Assembly: GCA_022705425.1 (NCBI GenBank)
Contig: JAKJEM010000004.1
Location: forward strand, 51,938 to 115,937
Reading direction: 5' to 3'
DNA length: 64,000 nucleotides
DNA from: Planctomycetota bacterium
GTDB taxonomy: Bacteria > Planctomycetota > Brocadiia > CAIUPP01
Below the pieces are notes generated by a model, which saw only the letters and a list, made by a program, of their open reading frames with translations, did not search any database and was not told where the DNA came from. Positions 9,488 through 16,731 of the stretch are shown here, in pieces. The number at the start of each line of letters is the position of its first letter. Positions within the stretch are counted from its first letter, which is position 1. A program made the translations under genes and the position numbers.

Positions 9488-10318
9488 TCAGGGATTGCTC
9501 GATGCCGGCGGCTGGCGGATCAGCGGCTCGATGGGACCGCGCTCGCGCAGGCGCTTCTCGCGGTCGGCCTGGATGCGGTTGACGACGTCGAACCCGCCGG
9601 TGGCCGTATCGGCCGGCGGACGCAACGCCATCGTCAGCGTGCCGAGCTGCTGAGCATAGATGAGGGCGGTCGCCTCGGAGGGCGTGACCGCGATCGTGAC
9701 GGAACTGTAGTTGCGCGAGCGCGTGCCGGTGACGGCGGTGTACTCCTCGTCGCGCACGCGGCTGTCCACGGCGATAACCTTGACGTTCGGCAGCAGGAGC
9801 ATGGTGTGATTGCTGGCCGCGCCCGCGCCCGCCGGACGCGCCCCCGCCGCCGGACCCGAGGGGCTGAGGGGGAAGGTGCCGATGATGTCTATCCGCGCGC
9901 CGGGGGCCAGGTTCCCCGCCACGCCGGTGATCGCGTCCACCCGCAGCGCAATCGCCCGCTCGCCCGGCTCCAGGCGCACGTCCAGCTTCTCGATCGGCTG
10001 GCGCACGTAACTGACCAGGATCGGCTCATCCGCCTCGACGCTCCGGTTGATCACCTGCCCGACGAGCAGACGCGACTGGTCGGTCACCGGGACGTGGTCG
10101 GCCGTCACCGCCCCCTCGGAAATCTCCTTGCCCTCGGGCTTGAGCATGGCCGGCTGGATGATCGTGCCGGCGCGGATGTAGCCCTTGGCCACGGCCACGC
10201 CCACGGTGCGGTGCGTCTCCTGCACCTTCGACTCGACGCGGTTGATGTAGCTGTGCATGCCGTACACGGCGATGAGACCGAGCACGACGGCGACGATCAA
10301 CGCCAGCTTGTTCTTCAC
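9488..10318 (-). CDS. cpaB: Flp pilus assembly protein CpaB/RcpC
   Basis: A 276-residue inner-membrane-anchored protein with one N-terminal membrane segment (KLALIVAVVLGLIAVYGM) followed by a SAF (antifreeze-like) domain (VAVAKGYIRAGTIIQPAML) and the CpaB C-terminal beta domain (LAPGARIDIIGTFPL). CpaB is a periplasmic assembly factor that works with the secretin. I chose the GTG at 10318 because a GGAGG lies 7-8 bases upstream and it overlaps the previous stop by GTGA. The family often has a CpaC secretin gene next door; none is present here. Confidence 0.9.
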   Translation of the reverse strand: MKNKLALIVAVVLGLIAVYGMHSYINRVESKVQETHRTVGVAVAKGYIRAGTIIQPAMLKPEGKEISEGAVTADHVPVTDQSRLLVGQVINRSVEADEPILVSYVRQPIEKLDVRLEPGERAIALRVDAITGVAGNLAPGARIDIIGTFPLSPSGPAAGARPAGAGAASNHTMLLLPNVKVIAVDSRVRDEEYTAVTGTRSRNYSSVTIAVTPSEATALIYAQQLGTLTMALRPPADTATGGFDVVNRIQADREKRLRERGPIEPLIRQPPASSNP

Positions 10319-10824
10319 GTGGACTCCTCCTTCGCGGGGCGCTCCGGCGCGCGCGGACGCGGGGGCGCGCCGCGCATCTTCAGGATGGTGACGCCGACGC
10401 CACCCTCCACCATACGGGATATTGTAATCATGCACCAGCTTCCTGCAAGGGTGCTGAAGCCGAGAATCGCGCCGGGGTAGCCGGCCTGGGCCGCCTGAAC
10501 GTCCATCGGACGCCACCCGCGCGACGGCATCTCGCGGCGGTAGAAGTCCGCCACCTCCGCCACGCCGGCCTGCGAGGTGTAGCGCAGCAGCACCCGGTGC
10601 GGGTCGCCGGCGGCGTCGCCCGAGGCGAAAAGCTCCGAGCGCGGCGGCCGCGGAATGTCCCGCGCCGCCGTCAGGCGCGTCTCGTCCGGCGCGCGCGGCG
10701 GCGCGGCCACCCCCTCGGCCAGCGGACGCAGGCCGTAGCGGCCGATCGCGAAGGTCAGGACAATGACCCCCCCGATCGCCAGCGCCCGGCCCGTCACCGG
10801 CTCGCGCTTCGCCTCTTCCGCCAT
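10315..10824 (-). CDS. single-pass membrane protein of unknown function in the Tad operon
   Basis: I do not recognise this 169-residue protein. It has a short cytoplasmic N-terminus, one membrane segment (RALAIGGVIVLTFAIGRYGL, about 13-32), a Pro/Arg-rich linker, and a compact outer domain with VLLRYTSQAGVAEVADFYRREMPSRGW, a pattern seen in small exported domains where a short peptide collapses into a helix plus sheet. The C-terminal tail is Arg/Pro/Lys-rich. The start ATG at 10824 is chosen over the frame's upstream extension. Its GTGA overlap with cpaB makes it a co-translated part of the pilus operon. A role at the inner membrane during assembly is inferred only from context. Confidence 0.7.
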   Translation of the reverse strand: MAEEAKREPVTGRALAIGGVIVLTFAIGRYGLRPLAEGVAAPPRAPDETRLTAARDIPRPPRSELFASGDAAGDPHRVLLRYTSQAGVAEVADFYRREMPSRGWRPMDVQAAQAGYPGAILGFSTLAGSWCMITISRMVEGGVGVTILKMRGAPPRPRAPERPAKEEST

Positions 10825-10850
10825 CCGTGTTCCCCGCGCTCCTCGCGCGC

Positions 10851-11873
10851 CTATTGCCGCCGCCACGCGTCCTTCAGCGATACCGTCGTCCCCGTCGCCG
10901 GGTCAATGCTCAGCGGCGTGTCGTCCAGCTCGCCGCCGTCGGCCAGCGGCTGGGCGCGCCGTGTCAGGGCGAAAAGGTCCGCCAGCACCGCCGCCCGTCC
11001 GCCGCCGTCGTCGCCGGAGGCCAGCCGCGTCGCCGTACCCCGACCGGTGACGTCGAACTCCATCCGGCCCGTCGGTTTGTAAGTCGGTTCCGCGTAGCGG
11101 CCGGCGAAATACGTCCCGCCGCGCGTCGCCGGAGCGTCCGCCTCCGCGTACACCATGCGGAAGAAGGGGGGTTGATAGGTGGCGTCCACCGTCGCCTGCC
11201 GTCGTTCGAGCCAGCGCCCCGAACCGAAACCGTTGAGCATGTCGGACACCATGGACTCGTAGCGCCCGATCTGCGGCGGCGAGGATTCATCGGCGGCGAT
11301 GAACCCGCCCCCCTGCCGCACGCCGGAGGCCGAAAGGGCGTTGAGATAGACGCCGTAGGGACCGAAGGTCCGGTCGAACTGCTGCACGATTCCCGATCCG
11401 GTCTGCCAGACGAAGCGCTGCGTCGTCTTGCCCAGGGCGAGGTTCCACAGGCTGACGGCAATGCGCTCGAGGTCAAAGGTGTCCTCCCCACGACCGCCCA
11501 GGCTGTTTGCCCCGGACACCAGCTGGGTACGGATGATCGTGCCGTAGTAGGGATCGTTCAGCCGCACGCGCTCGATAATGTTCAGTTCGTGATCGTTGCT
11601 GGTGGCGCCCGAGACGCCGGGCTGGGCCACGCCCGCCGGCGGCTGGAGCGGGTTCACCGCCCACGGCCAGAAACGCTCCAGCGTCCGGTCGGCGCGCTGG
11701 TCCCCCGGCAGCCATGCCGAGTACGCCGCCGCCATCGTCTGGCGCTGACGCGTCAACGTGGCGTAGCCGAAGTACAGCAGCCCGAAGATCACGAGCAGAT
11801 AGAGCGGCAGCACGATCGCCGTCTCGATCACCGCCGTGCCGCCGCACGCTGCGTTGCGTTGGCGCATTCTCAT
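10851..11873 (-). CDS. TadE-family pseudopilin-like protein
   Basis: A 340-residue protein with a TadE-type N-terminus: a basic leader (MRMRQRNAACG) and then GTAVIETAIVLPLYLLVIFGLLYF, a pilin-like helix. The prepilin cleavage box is degenerate: Glu is kept at +5 but the following Tyr is Thr. The rest is a large extracytoplasmic domain with no repeats I recognise. TadE/TadF proteins are minor pseudopilins processed by the Tad prepilin peptidase and needed for pilus biogenesis. The length is well above the usual 150-200 residues, so it probably carries an added surface domain. It lies between a TadG-like gene and a small membrane protein in the same operon. Confidence 0.8.
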   Translation of the reverse strand: MRMRQRNAACGGTAVIETAIVLPLYLLVIFGLLYFGYATLTRQRQTMAAAYSAWLPGDQRADRTLERFWPWAVNPLQPPAGVAQPGVSGATSNDHELNIIERVRLNDPYYGTIIRTQLVSGANSLGGRGEDTFDLERIAVSLWNLALGKTTQRFVWQTGSGIVQQFDRTFGPYGVYLNALSASGVRQGGGFIAADESSPPQIGRYESMVSDMLNGFGSGRWLERRQATVDATYQPPFFRMVYAEADAPATRGGTYFAGRYAEPTYKPTGRMEFDVTGRGTATRLASGDDGGGRAAVLADLFALTRRAQPLADGGELDDTPLSIDPATGTTVSLKDAWRRQ

Positions 11874-11906
11874 AACCCACCGCCTTCCTGCCGGGCCTGG
11901 CGTCCT

Positions 11907-14357
11907 CTAGTGCTGAAGGACCTGCGAAATCCTGTCGCTGCCGTAGTCGAAACGATTTCCCTGGCGGTTGCGCATGTTTCGCAGGGCATCCGCCACCCGC
12001 GGATCCGAACGTCCTTCGTACCGATCGAGCCAGGTGCTCGAATCAAAGGGGCAGTTGTATGACGTGTTCATGATCGCGCTCCACAGGTAGGACACGCCGT
12101 TCTCCGTGGCCGGGTTCAGCGAAGTCCCCTGCAAAATGTCCGTGTCGAGATCAAAATCGCGCACCTGCGCGCGCGCCGGCCACAGCCGGGCGCGAACCTG
12201 GGCGGAGTAGAGGTTGTGCGGGCTCGAAGCGCACCACTCCTCGCGTTCGGCCGGCGTGTCGAACTGATAGCGGTAACCCTCGGGCGCGTCCGGATCGGGC
12301 ACGCCCACGCGCGCGCAGGAAATGGCCGCGTAGCCCCACGCCGGGCGGCGATTTTCCGGGAAGAACACCGGCTTGTCCCCCGCCTTCCAGACGCCGGTGT
12401 TGATGCCGTACTGGAAGAACTCCTCCGCCAGCACCAGGGGCAGGCGCAACGCCGGCACGCCGTAGGCGGAGCGGCTGTGGATCGGCGCGTCGAGATATTT
12501 GTCGTCGGCGGCCACGCCCGGCCCGTAGTTCAGGTACGCGGAGTTCACAATGTCCCCCAGGAAGACGCGCACGTCGGTCTTGCCGTCGGGCGGGCCGCCG
12601 TCGGGCGAACCCCAGTCGCGACCGGTGCAGACCGGACATACGGTCCACGTGAGGTAGGTCCCGTTTCGGTCGCGGGCGCCGTCGCCGCCCCGGCCCTGGC
12701 AGTGCGGGCAATCGTACGTTGTCAGGTAGTAGGTCTGCGCATCATCCCGAATCCGGTTGAAGTCCGCATCGGCGAGGCGATCGTAGCGGCTCCGATCCGC
12801 GCGCATGACCGGTGTGAAGACGAAGGAGTTCCCCGTCGGACGCTTGTAGGGCGCGGCCACGGAGGGCTCCGGGTCGAACCATTCCGTCCATTCCGGACGC
12901 TCCGCCCCTTCGGCGGCAGTGTCGCCGAAAACGTGCCGGAGGTAGCGCGTCGCGCTGTCGTAGCGCAGATGCGCGCCAATCGTCTGGTAGTCATACTGCC
13001 ACTGACCCAGCGCTCCCGGCGCCTCGGGCACCTGCGGCGTCAGTCGGTTCCGCCACCAGATCTCGCTGATAGGGTCGAAGTGCTTCGCCCAGCGGCCGTT
13101 CCCGTTGTTGCGGGTCAACGAAAAGCCGCCGACGGTGATGTTGAAAGCGTCCGGATCGAAGCCGCGGATGCTGATGTTCACCGGTCCCAGCCCCGTCGAG
13201 ATCAGCGGCGGGTTCGTCAGCGTCAGCGTCGTGTTCCCGATCGTGACCACCGTCGGGTCGCCCACCGTGGCCGACCCGCCGGGGAAACTGATCCGGTTCG
13301 TCACATTCACCTGCACGGTCACGCCGGCGACAACGGTCTGACTGACAGTCATGTTGACGTAGGACTTCAGGTCGCTCCGCCAGACGTACAGGTTCCCGTC
13401 CGCCCCGCGCATGAACACCTGCGAGAAACCGGTCGAATCCGTGATCCGCGTGCCTTCCTTGACGCCGTCGCCGTCCATGTCCACCGGCTCGAACTGAATC
13501 TGGGGGATCGGGCGTCCCCCGGGCGCGGCGCCCCAGATCACCCACCCCAGGTTCGCCGTGCGGACGAGCATGAGCTCCTGCACCAGCGCCCCCGATTCGT
13601 CGAAGTACTGAACGTGCCAGCGGTCCTCCGCTTCCTGCTCGATCAGCACCGTCTGCTTCACGAGGCCGTCGTTGCTGTACTCGATATGCCACACGTTCCC
13701 GACGAGGTAGATGTAAACGGACTCGTTCGTCCCGCCGCTCAGGTTCGTAATGCGCCAGCCGCTGGAAAAATGCTCCACGCGATAGGAGATGTTGCTGCCG
13801 GCGAAGGGGAAGAGGCGGAAGCTGGGGAAGGTGGAGATGCGCTCCCCGGTGGCCCGTTCGGCCACGGCGAACATCTCTTCCTGCACCAGGCGCGGCGTCA
13901 GGATGGCGATGGCGTGTTCGAGGCGCGACAGGTCGCGCATGTACTCCTTGGCCAGGGGCATATTCGCCTGCGCGCGCGCGTATGCGTTCTGCCACGCCGT
14001 GCGCGCCACAGCCCCGGCCCCCACGCGGTGCTCCAGCTCCGCGGCCACCGCCGCCACGTTGACGTCCACAGCGTACTTGAGCGCGCTGCGATACACCTGG
14101 CTCATGGCGCTGTTGATCCACGCGATGGCGCTCAGCGAGTTCGCCTCCACCATCGCGCCCGAATAGACGGAGCTGTCGGCCGCCAGTTGCACGCGCACCC
14201 GCCGCTCGATCACGCGCCCCAGGTTGAAAACGAGCATGACGAAACCGACCAGCACCAGCAGACTGGCCGCGGCAAAGAGGATCCCCTGCCCGCGCTCGTC
14301 GCGGCAGAAGACCGTCAGCCGCGCGCCTCGTTTCTGCGTCCTGCCTGCCGTCTTCAT
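11907..14357 (-). CDS. very large TadG-like pilus-associated membrane protein with a CxxC zinc-ribbon-like insert
   Basis: An 816-residue protein with a basic N-terminus, one membrane helix (GILFAAASLLVLVGFVMLVFNLG, about 24-46) and the TadG-type continuation VIERRVRVQLAADSSVYSGAMVEANSLS that marks Flp-associated putative pilus Tad proteins. The long exterior part contains a beta-rich middle (about 150-400) and, near residues 550-585, two pairs CPHC and CPVC spaced about 25 residues apart with the Gly-rich QGRGG between, much like a DnaJ-type zinc module. The family normally has 300-600 residues, so this is enlarged. It may be an adhesin or tip component; that is inference from its place in the operon. 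Confidence 0.78.
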   Translation of the reverse strand: MKTAGRTQKRGARLTVFCRDERGQGILFAAASLLVLVGFVMLVFNLGRVIERRVRVQLAADSSVYSGAMVEANSLSAIAWINSAMSQVYRSALKYAVDVNVAAVAAELEHRVGAGAVARTAWQNAYARAQANMPLAKEYMRDLSRLEHAIAILTPRLVQEEMFAVAERATGERISTFPSFRLFPFAGSNISYRVEHFSSGWRITNLSGGTNESVYIYLVGNVWHIEYSNDGLVKQTVLIEQEAEDRWHVQYFDESGALVQELMLVRTANLGWVIWGAAPGGRPIPQIQFEPVDMDGDGVKEGTRITDSTGFSQVFMRGADGNLYVWRSDLKSYVNMTVSQTVVAGVTVQVNVTNRISFPGGSATVGDPTVVTIGNTTLTLTNPPLISTGLGPVNISIRGFDPDAFNITVGGFSLTRNNGNGRWAKHFDPISEIWWRNRLTPQVPEAPGALGQWQYDYQTIGAHLRYDSATRYLRHVFGDTAAEGAERPEWTEWFDPEPSVAAPYKRPTGNSFVFTPVMRADRSRYDRLADADFNRIRDDAQTYYLTTYDCPHCQGRGGDGARDRNGTYLTWTVCPVCTGRDWGSPDGGPPDGKTDVRVFLGDIVNSAYLNYGPGVAADDKYLDAPIHSRSAYGVPALRLPLVLAEEFFQYGINTGVWKAGDKPVFFPENRRPAWGYAAISCARVGVPDPDAPEGYRYQFDTPAEREEWCASSPHNLYSAQVRARLWPARAQVRDFDLDTDILQGTSLNPATENGVSYLWSAIMNTSYNCPFDSSTWLDRYEGRSDPRVADALRNMRNRQGNRFDYGSDRISQVLQH

Positions 14358-14410
14358 GGCCTCCGCCTCCTTGCGTCACCGCGCCGGGCCGTTCGACGCC
14401 CGGCGGCGTT

Positions 14411-15091
14411 TCACGGGTTTGCCCACGGCTGCGCCAGGGTGCAACTGGCCTTCATCTGAAAGTACGAAGCGCCCCCCACCCGCTCCAGGTTCTCCAGACC
14501 CACCACGGAATCGCCGAGACGATACACGATCGTGTTCCCCACCGGCACAACCAGCTTGTACCAGTGCGTCAGGTTGCACACGACGATGGGGCTGCCCGAG
14601 CCGGGCTCCGTGTCGCGCGTGATCCGGAACTCCCCCCACATGCCGCCCGTCCGCTCCAGCGCGCCGCGCGAGCCGGGTAGCGCGCCCCAGCCGGGGACGA
14701 TCAGCGGCTCCGAGGTCCGGTCCGCCGCCGCGCCGGAGATCGTCGAGATCGGAAGGGCCGCCGCCAGGCGCGCGTCGTCGTCGCTCAGACCCACCAGCGC
14801 CGCGCGCGCCCCGCAGAATGCGCCGTACTCGATGACGTGCTTGGCGACAAACAGGTGCGCCAACTGGATGATCGCCAGCGTCAGCATGAGCTGCAGCGGA
14901 AAGACAATCGCGTACTCGACGATGGCCTGGCCCGAACGCGAACGACGGACCGCAACGGCGCGAGCAGAGAACGGAGAACGGAGAACGGACAAGCGATCCC
15001 GCGCGCCTCCAAGCCGATCTCTGCCGGAGCGGCCCGCCGCGGCGGCGTCCGCCATCAGGTTCCGTCCGAGGTTGTTCATGAAGCGGCTCAT
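14411..15091 (-). CDS. TadE-family pseudopilin-like protein with long leader
   Basis: A 226-residue TadE-type protein. After an unusually long basic leader of about 53 residues comes SGQAIVEYAIVFPLQLMLTLAIIQLAHLFV, a textbook Flp/TadE cleavage box (Gly, then Glu at +5 and Tyr) and hydrophobic helix. The exterior domain of about 140 residues has no motif I can name. The ATG at 15091 begins MSRFMNN. Within the leader, codons for SVLRSPFSAR are written by three perfect copies of a 7-base repeat (14967-14987), so a change in copy number would shift the reading frame. It is probably a minor pilin of the Tad apparatus. Confidence 0.8.
   Translation of the reverse strand: MSRFMNNLGRNLMADAAAAGRSGRDRLGGARDRLSVLRSPFSARAVAVRRSRSGQAIVEYAIVFPLQLMLTLAIIQLAHLFVAKHVIEYGAFCGARAALVGLSDDDARLAAALPISTISGAAADRTSEPLIVPGWGALPGSRGALERTGGMWGEFRITRDTEPGSGSPIVVCNLTHWYKLVVPVGNTIVYRLGDSVVGLENLERVGGASYFQMKASCTLAQPWANP
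14967..14987. repeat. 7-bp tandem repeat, three perfect units
   Basis: Three exact head-to-tail copies of GAGAACG with a degraded fourth unit (GACAAGC). They lie inside the leader-coding part of the TadE-like gene. A related run in the opposite sense lies at 15118-15141. Confidence 0.85.
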
Positions 15092-15117
15092 GCTGTTTCC
15101 CGCCCGTCTCGTCTCAG

Positions 15118-15141
15118 TTATCCGTTGTCCGTTCTCTTCCG
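15118..15141. repeat. 7-bp repeat run between tadE-like gene and prepilin peptidase gene
   Basis: Units TTATCCG and TTGTCCG followed by a degraded TTCTC-TTCCG. The segment TTGTCCGTTCTC is an exact 12-base inverse complement of GAGAACGGACAA at 14981-14992, so the two runs could pair in the transcript across the start of the tadE-like gene. Confidence 0.7.
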
Positions 15142-15150
15142 TCACCGTCC

Positions 15151-15717
15151 CTACGTCATCACCTCGATCCACGCCCACAGCACTCCGGCGCCGATCGCGA
15201 CCGCATACGGCATGGTAACAGCCGGCGCGTCGGGAGCGCGCTTGACGCGGAAGGTCACCAGCGCCCGCGCGCTCTCGCGCAACCCCGCGGCCACCCGGCC
15301 CTGCCAGATCAGCACGCACAGCGCCAGCGCCGCGCCCGCCAGCGCGGTGTACATCAGCGCCACGACCATGAAGCCCGGCCCGCTGACGCGACCGGGGATG
15401 AACGGCGCCAGCGCGCCGACCGCCGCCATCAACTTGACGTCGCCGGCCCCCATGCCGCCGGCAAGGTGGAGCAACAGAAGAATCCCGCCGCCGATGGCCG
15501 CGCCCAGCAGCGCCGAAATCAGGTGCGGGTAACCGGACATCGAGCGGTCGCCGTCGAGGATGAAGGCCGTCCCCAGCCCGACAGCCAACCCGCCGAAGGT
15601 GGCCCAGTTATAGACCTTTCCCCGCGCCAGGTCGGTATAGACGCAGGACACCACCAGCCCCAGCAGCGCCGCATGGCGCAGCAGTTCGATGGCCTGAATG
15701 ACCTGCGCCTGCTTCAT
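15151..15717 (-). CDS. cpaA: Tad prepilin peptidase (CpaA/TadV, A24A family)
   Basis: A 188-residue polytopic aspartic protease that cleaves and matures Flp and TadE-type prepilins. Both catalytic aspartates are visible: one in CVYTDLARGKVYN (about residue 24) and one in GGMGAGDVKLMAAVG (about residue 94), the invariant GxGD motif. Six hydrophobic segments span the chain. The length is that of the short TadV class that lacks the methylase domain. A GGGAGG precedes the ATG at 15717. It lies after the pilin genes and before the pseudopilins, so substrate and enzyme are co-expressed. Confidence 0.95.
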   Translation of the reverse strand: MKQAQVIQAIELLRHAALLGLVVSCVYTDLARGKVYNWATFGGLAVGLGTAFILDGDRSMSGYPHLISALLGAAIGGGILLLLHLAGGMGAGDVKLMAAVGALAPFIPGRVSGPGFMVVALMYTALAGAALALCVLIWQGRVAAGLRESARALVTFRVKRAPDAPAVTMPYAVAIGAGVLWAWIEVMT

Positions 15718-15748
15718 CCGAACCTCCCTGGCTCGCCGCCCCGGCTCG

Positions 15749-15949
15749 TCAGAACCTTGGAGCGTCCCCGGAGGGCGGCGCCGACGGCGTCGCCCGGTCG
15801 CCCGGCGTCAGCAGCGCGCCCCGGATCTCGCCGGAAAAGGCCGCCACCGCCACGGCCGCCACCAGCGCAGCCGCCACCGCGGCGATCAGCACCTTGCCCG
15901 CTGCGCCGGCCCACCACGGCAGCCGGTTCCGTTCCTCATTCTGCTCCAC
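15749..15949 (-). CDS. small single-pass membrane protein in the Tad operon
   Basis: A 66-residue protein from a GTG start (15949) with GGGAG 7 bases upstream. It has a charged N-terminus (EQNEERNR), one alanine/valine-rich membrane helix (about 17-40) and a short Pro/Ser/Asp tail. I do not recognise a family. It sits between the Flp pilin and the prepilin peptidase with short gaps on both sides and is clearly part of the operon. It is too short to give a function; a chaperone-like or anchoring role would be speculation. Confidence 0.6.
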   Translation of the reverse strand: MEQNEERNRLPWWAGAAGKVLIAAVAAALVAAVAVAAFSGEIRGALLTPGDRATPSAPPSGDAPRF

Positions 15950-16046
15950 CGTGGCTCTCCCGCTCCGTCGGGGCGACCCGCGCCGCCGGCCTGACCGGCG
16001 TCCGCCGGGACCGGCGTGCGCCGGCCCCGGTTCCGCTCTCGCCGGT

Positions 16047-16274
16047 TTACCACTCCTTCGTGCTGCCGTGCGTCTTGCTCTCGGCGTCCGAGGTCTTGTC
16101 GGTCACCGTCGCCGTGCCGTCGTTGGCGATGGCGCGCGCCGAACCGGAGAACAACGAGCGGATCTGGTCGCCGAAGATCAGGATGATGGCAATCGAAGAC
16201 ACCGCCACCAGGGCCACGATGATCGCATACTCCGCCGTCGTCTGACCGCGCCGACTGCTCGTGCTCTTCCGCAT
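16047..16274 (-). CDS. flp: Flp-type major pilin
   Basis: A 75-residue prepilin. The leader MRKSTSSRRG is followed by QTTAEYAIIVALVAVSSIAIILI, the Flp signature (cleavage after Gly, Glu at +5, then Tyr) and the hydrophobic assembly helix, then a short Ser/Thr/Asp-rich exposed tail (about 25 residues). AGGAGG lies 6 bases before the ATG, the strongest ribosome site in this operon, as expected for the major subunit. It follows a second Flp-like gene by 56 bases. Confidence 0.93.
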   Translation of the reverse strand: MRKSTSSRRGQTTAEYAIIVALVAVSSIAIILIFGDQIRSLFSGSARAIANDGTATVTDKTSDAESKTHGSTKEW

Positions 16275-16330
16275 GGTACTCCTCCTTGCTTGAACCGGCC
16301 GGCCGCCGGGCGGCGCCGGCCCTCTCCCAC

Positions 16331-16516
16331 CTAGGGTATCGGCAGACAAATCACCGACGCAATGTCCTGAAAGCAGTTCAGGATGGCCGCATTCAGCGCC
16401 TGCACCGAGGCCGTGATGATCGCCACCGTCCAGAAGACCAGCAGCGCGTATTCCGTCGCCGCCTGGCCTTCCTGGCCGTCCCGCGCCTCTTCGGCCCTCT
16501 GTTCCCGCGCGTCCAT
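16331..16516 (-). CDS. second Flp-type pilin
   Basis: A 61-residue Flp-like prepilin, first gene of the operon. A long charged leader (MDAREQRAEEARDGQEG) precedes QAATEYALLVFWTVAIITASVQAL, again with Glu at +5 and Tyr. The mature part keeps a Cys pair near the end (LNC and VIC), unlike the other pilin, so it may form a disulfide. Its start lies about 65 bases downstream of the predicted sigma-54 transcription start. It could be an alternative or minor pilin. Confidence 0.85.
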   Translation of the reverse strand: MDAREQRAEEARDGQEGQAATEYALLVFWTVAIITASVQALNAAILNCFQDIASVICLPIP

Positions 16517-16590
16517 GCCTCGACTCCTGCCGCTTTCCCGTTGCAGGCGCGGCCCCCTTGCCGGGGACACGCCCATCCGGGGTTCTTCAC

Positions 16591-16607
16591 AAGCAACATT
16601 CGTGCCA
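16591..16607 (-). promoter_or_regulatory. sigma-54 (RpoN) -24/-12 promoter of the Tad pilus operon
   Basis: On the minus strand the sequence reads TGGCACGAATGTTGCTT, an exact match to the -24/-12 consensus (TGGCAC, then TTGC, with GG and GC exactly 10 bases apart). Transcription should begin near 16581, leaving a leader of about 65 bases before the first pilin ATG at 16516. An imperfect inverted repeat (CAAGGA, ten bases, TCCTTG) lies just upstream at 16614-16639. Confidence 0.85.
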
Positions 16608-16694
16608 AACGGGCAAGGATTGTCATAAGTCCTTGTCCCACAAGGGAGAAAAACCCGGGCTCTCCCCTGGGCGCGGGGGACTGTGGCGGCATTC

Positions 16695-16728
16695 CACACC
16701 CGGCCTTGGCCCGGGGTGGGGCATTCCC
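16695..16728 (-). terminator. hairpin after the FGGY kinase gene
   Basis: Just past the kinase stop the minus strand forms a GC-rich stem with GGCC-AA-GGCC at its tip and two mismatches lower down. It has no clear T run, so it is a weak terminator call. It separates the kinase gene from the sigma-54 promoter. Confidence 0.4.
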
Positions 16729-16731
16729 ACA

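Noticed and set aside
6959..10480. A 1173-codon plus-strand frame over the Tad genes
   Set aside because: It is antisense to tadC, tadB, cpaF and cpaB, which have clear motifs; its own sequence is low-complexity His/Arg/Asp.
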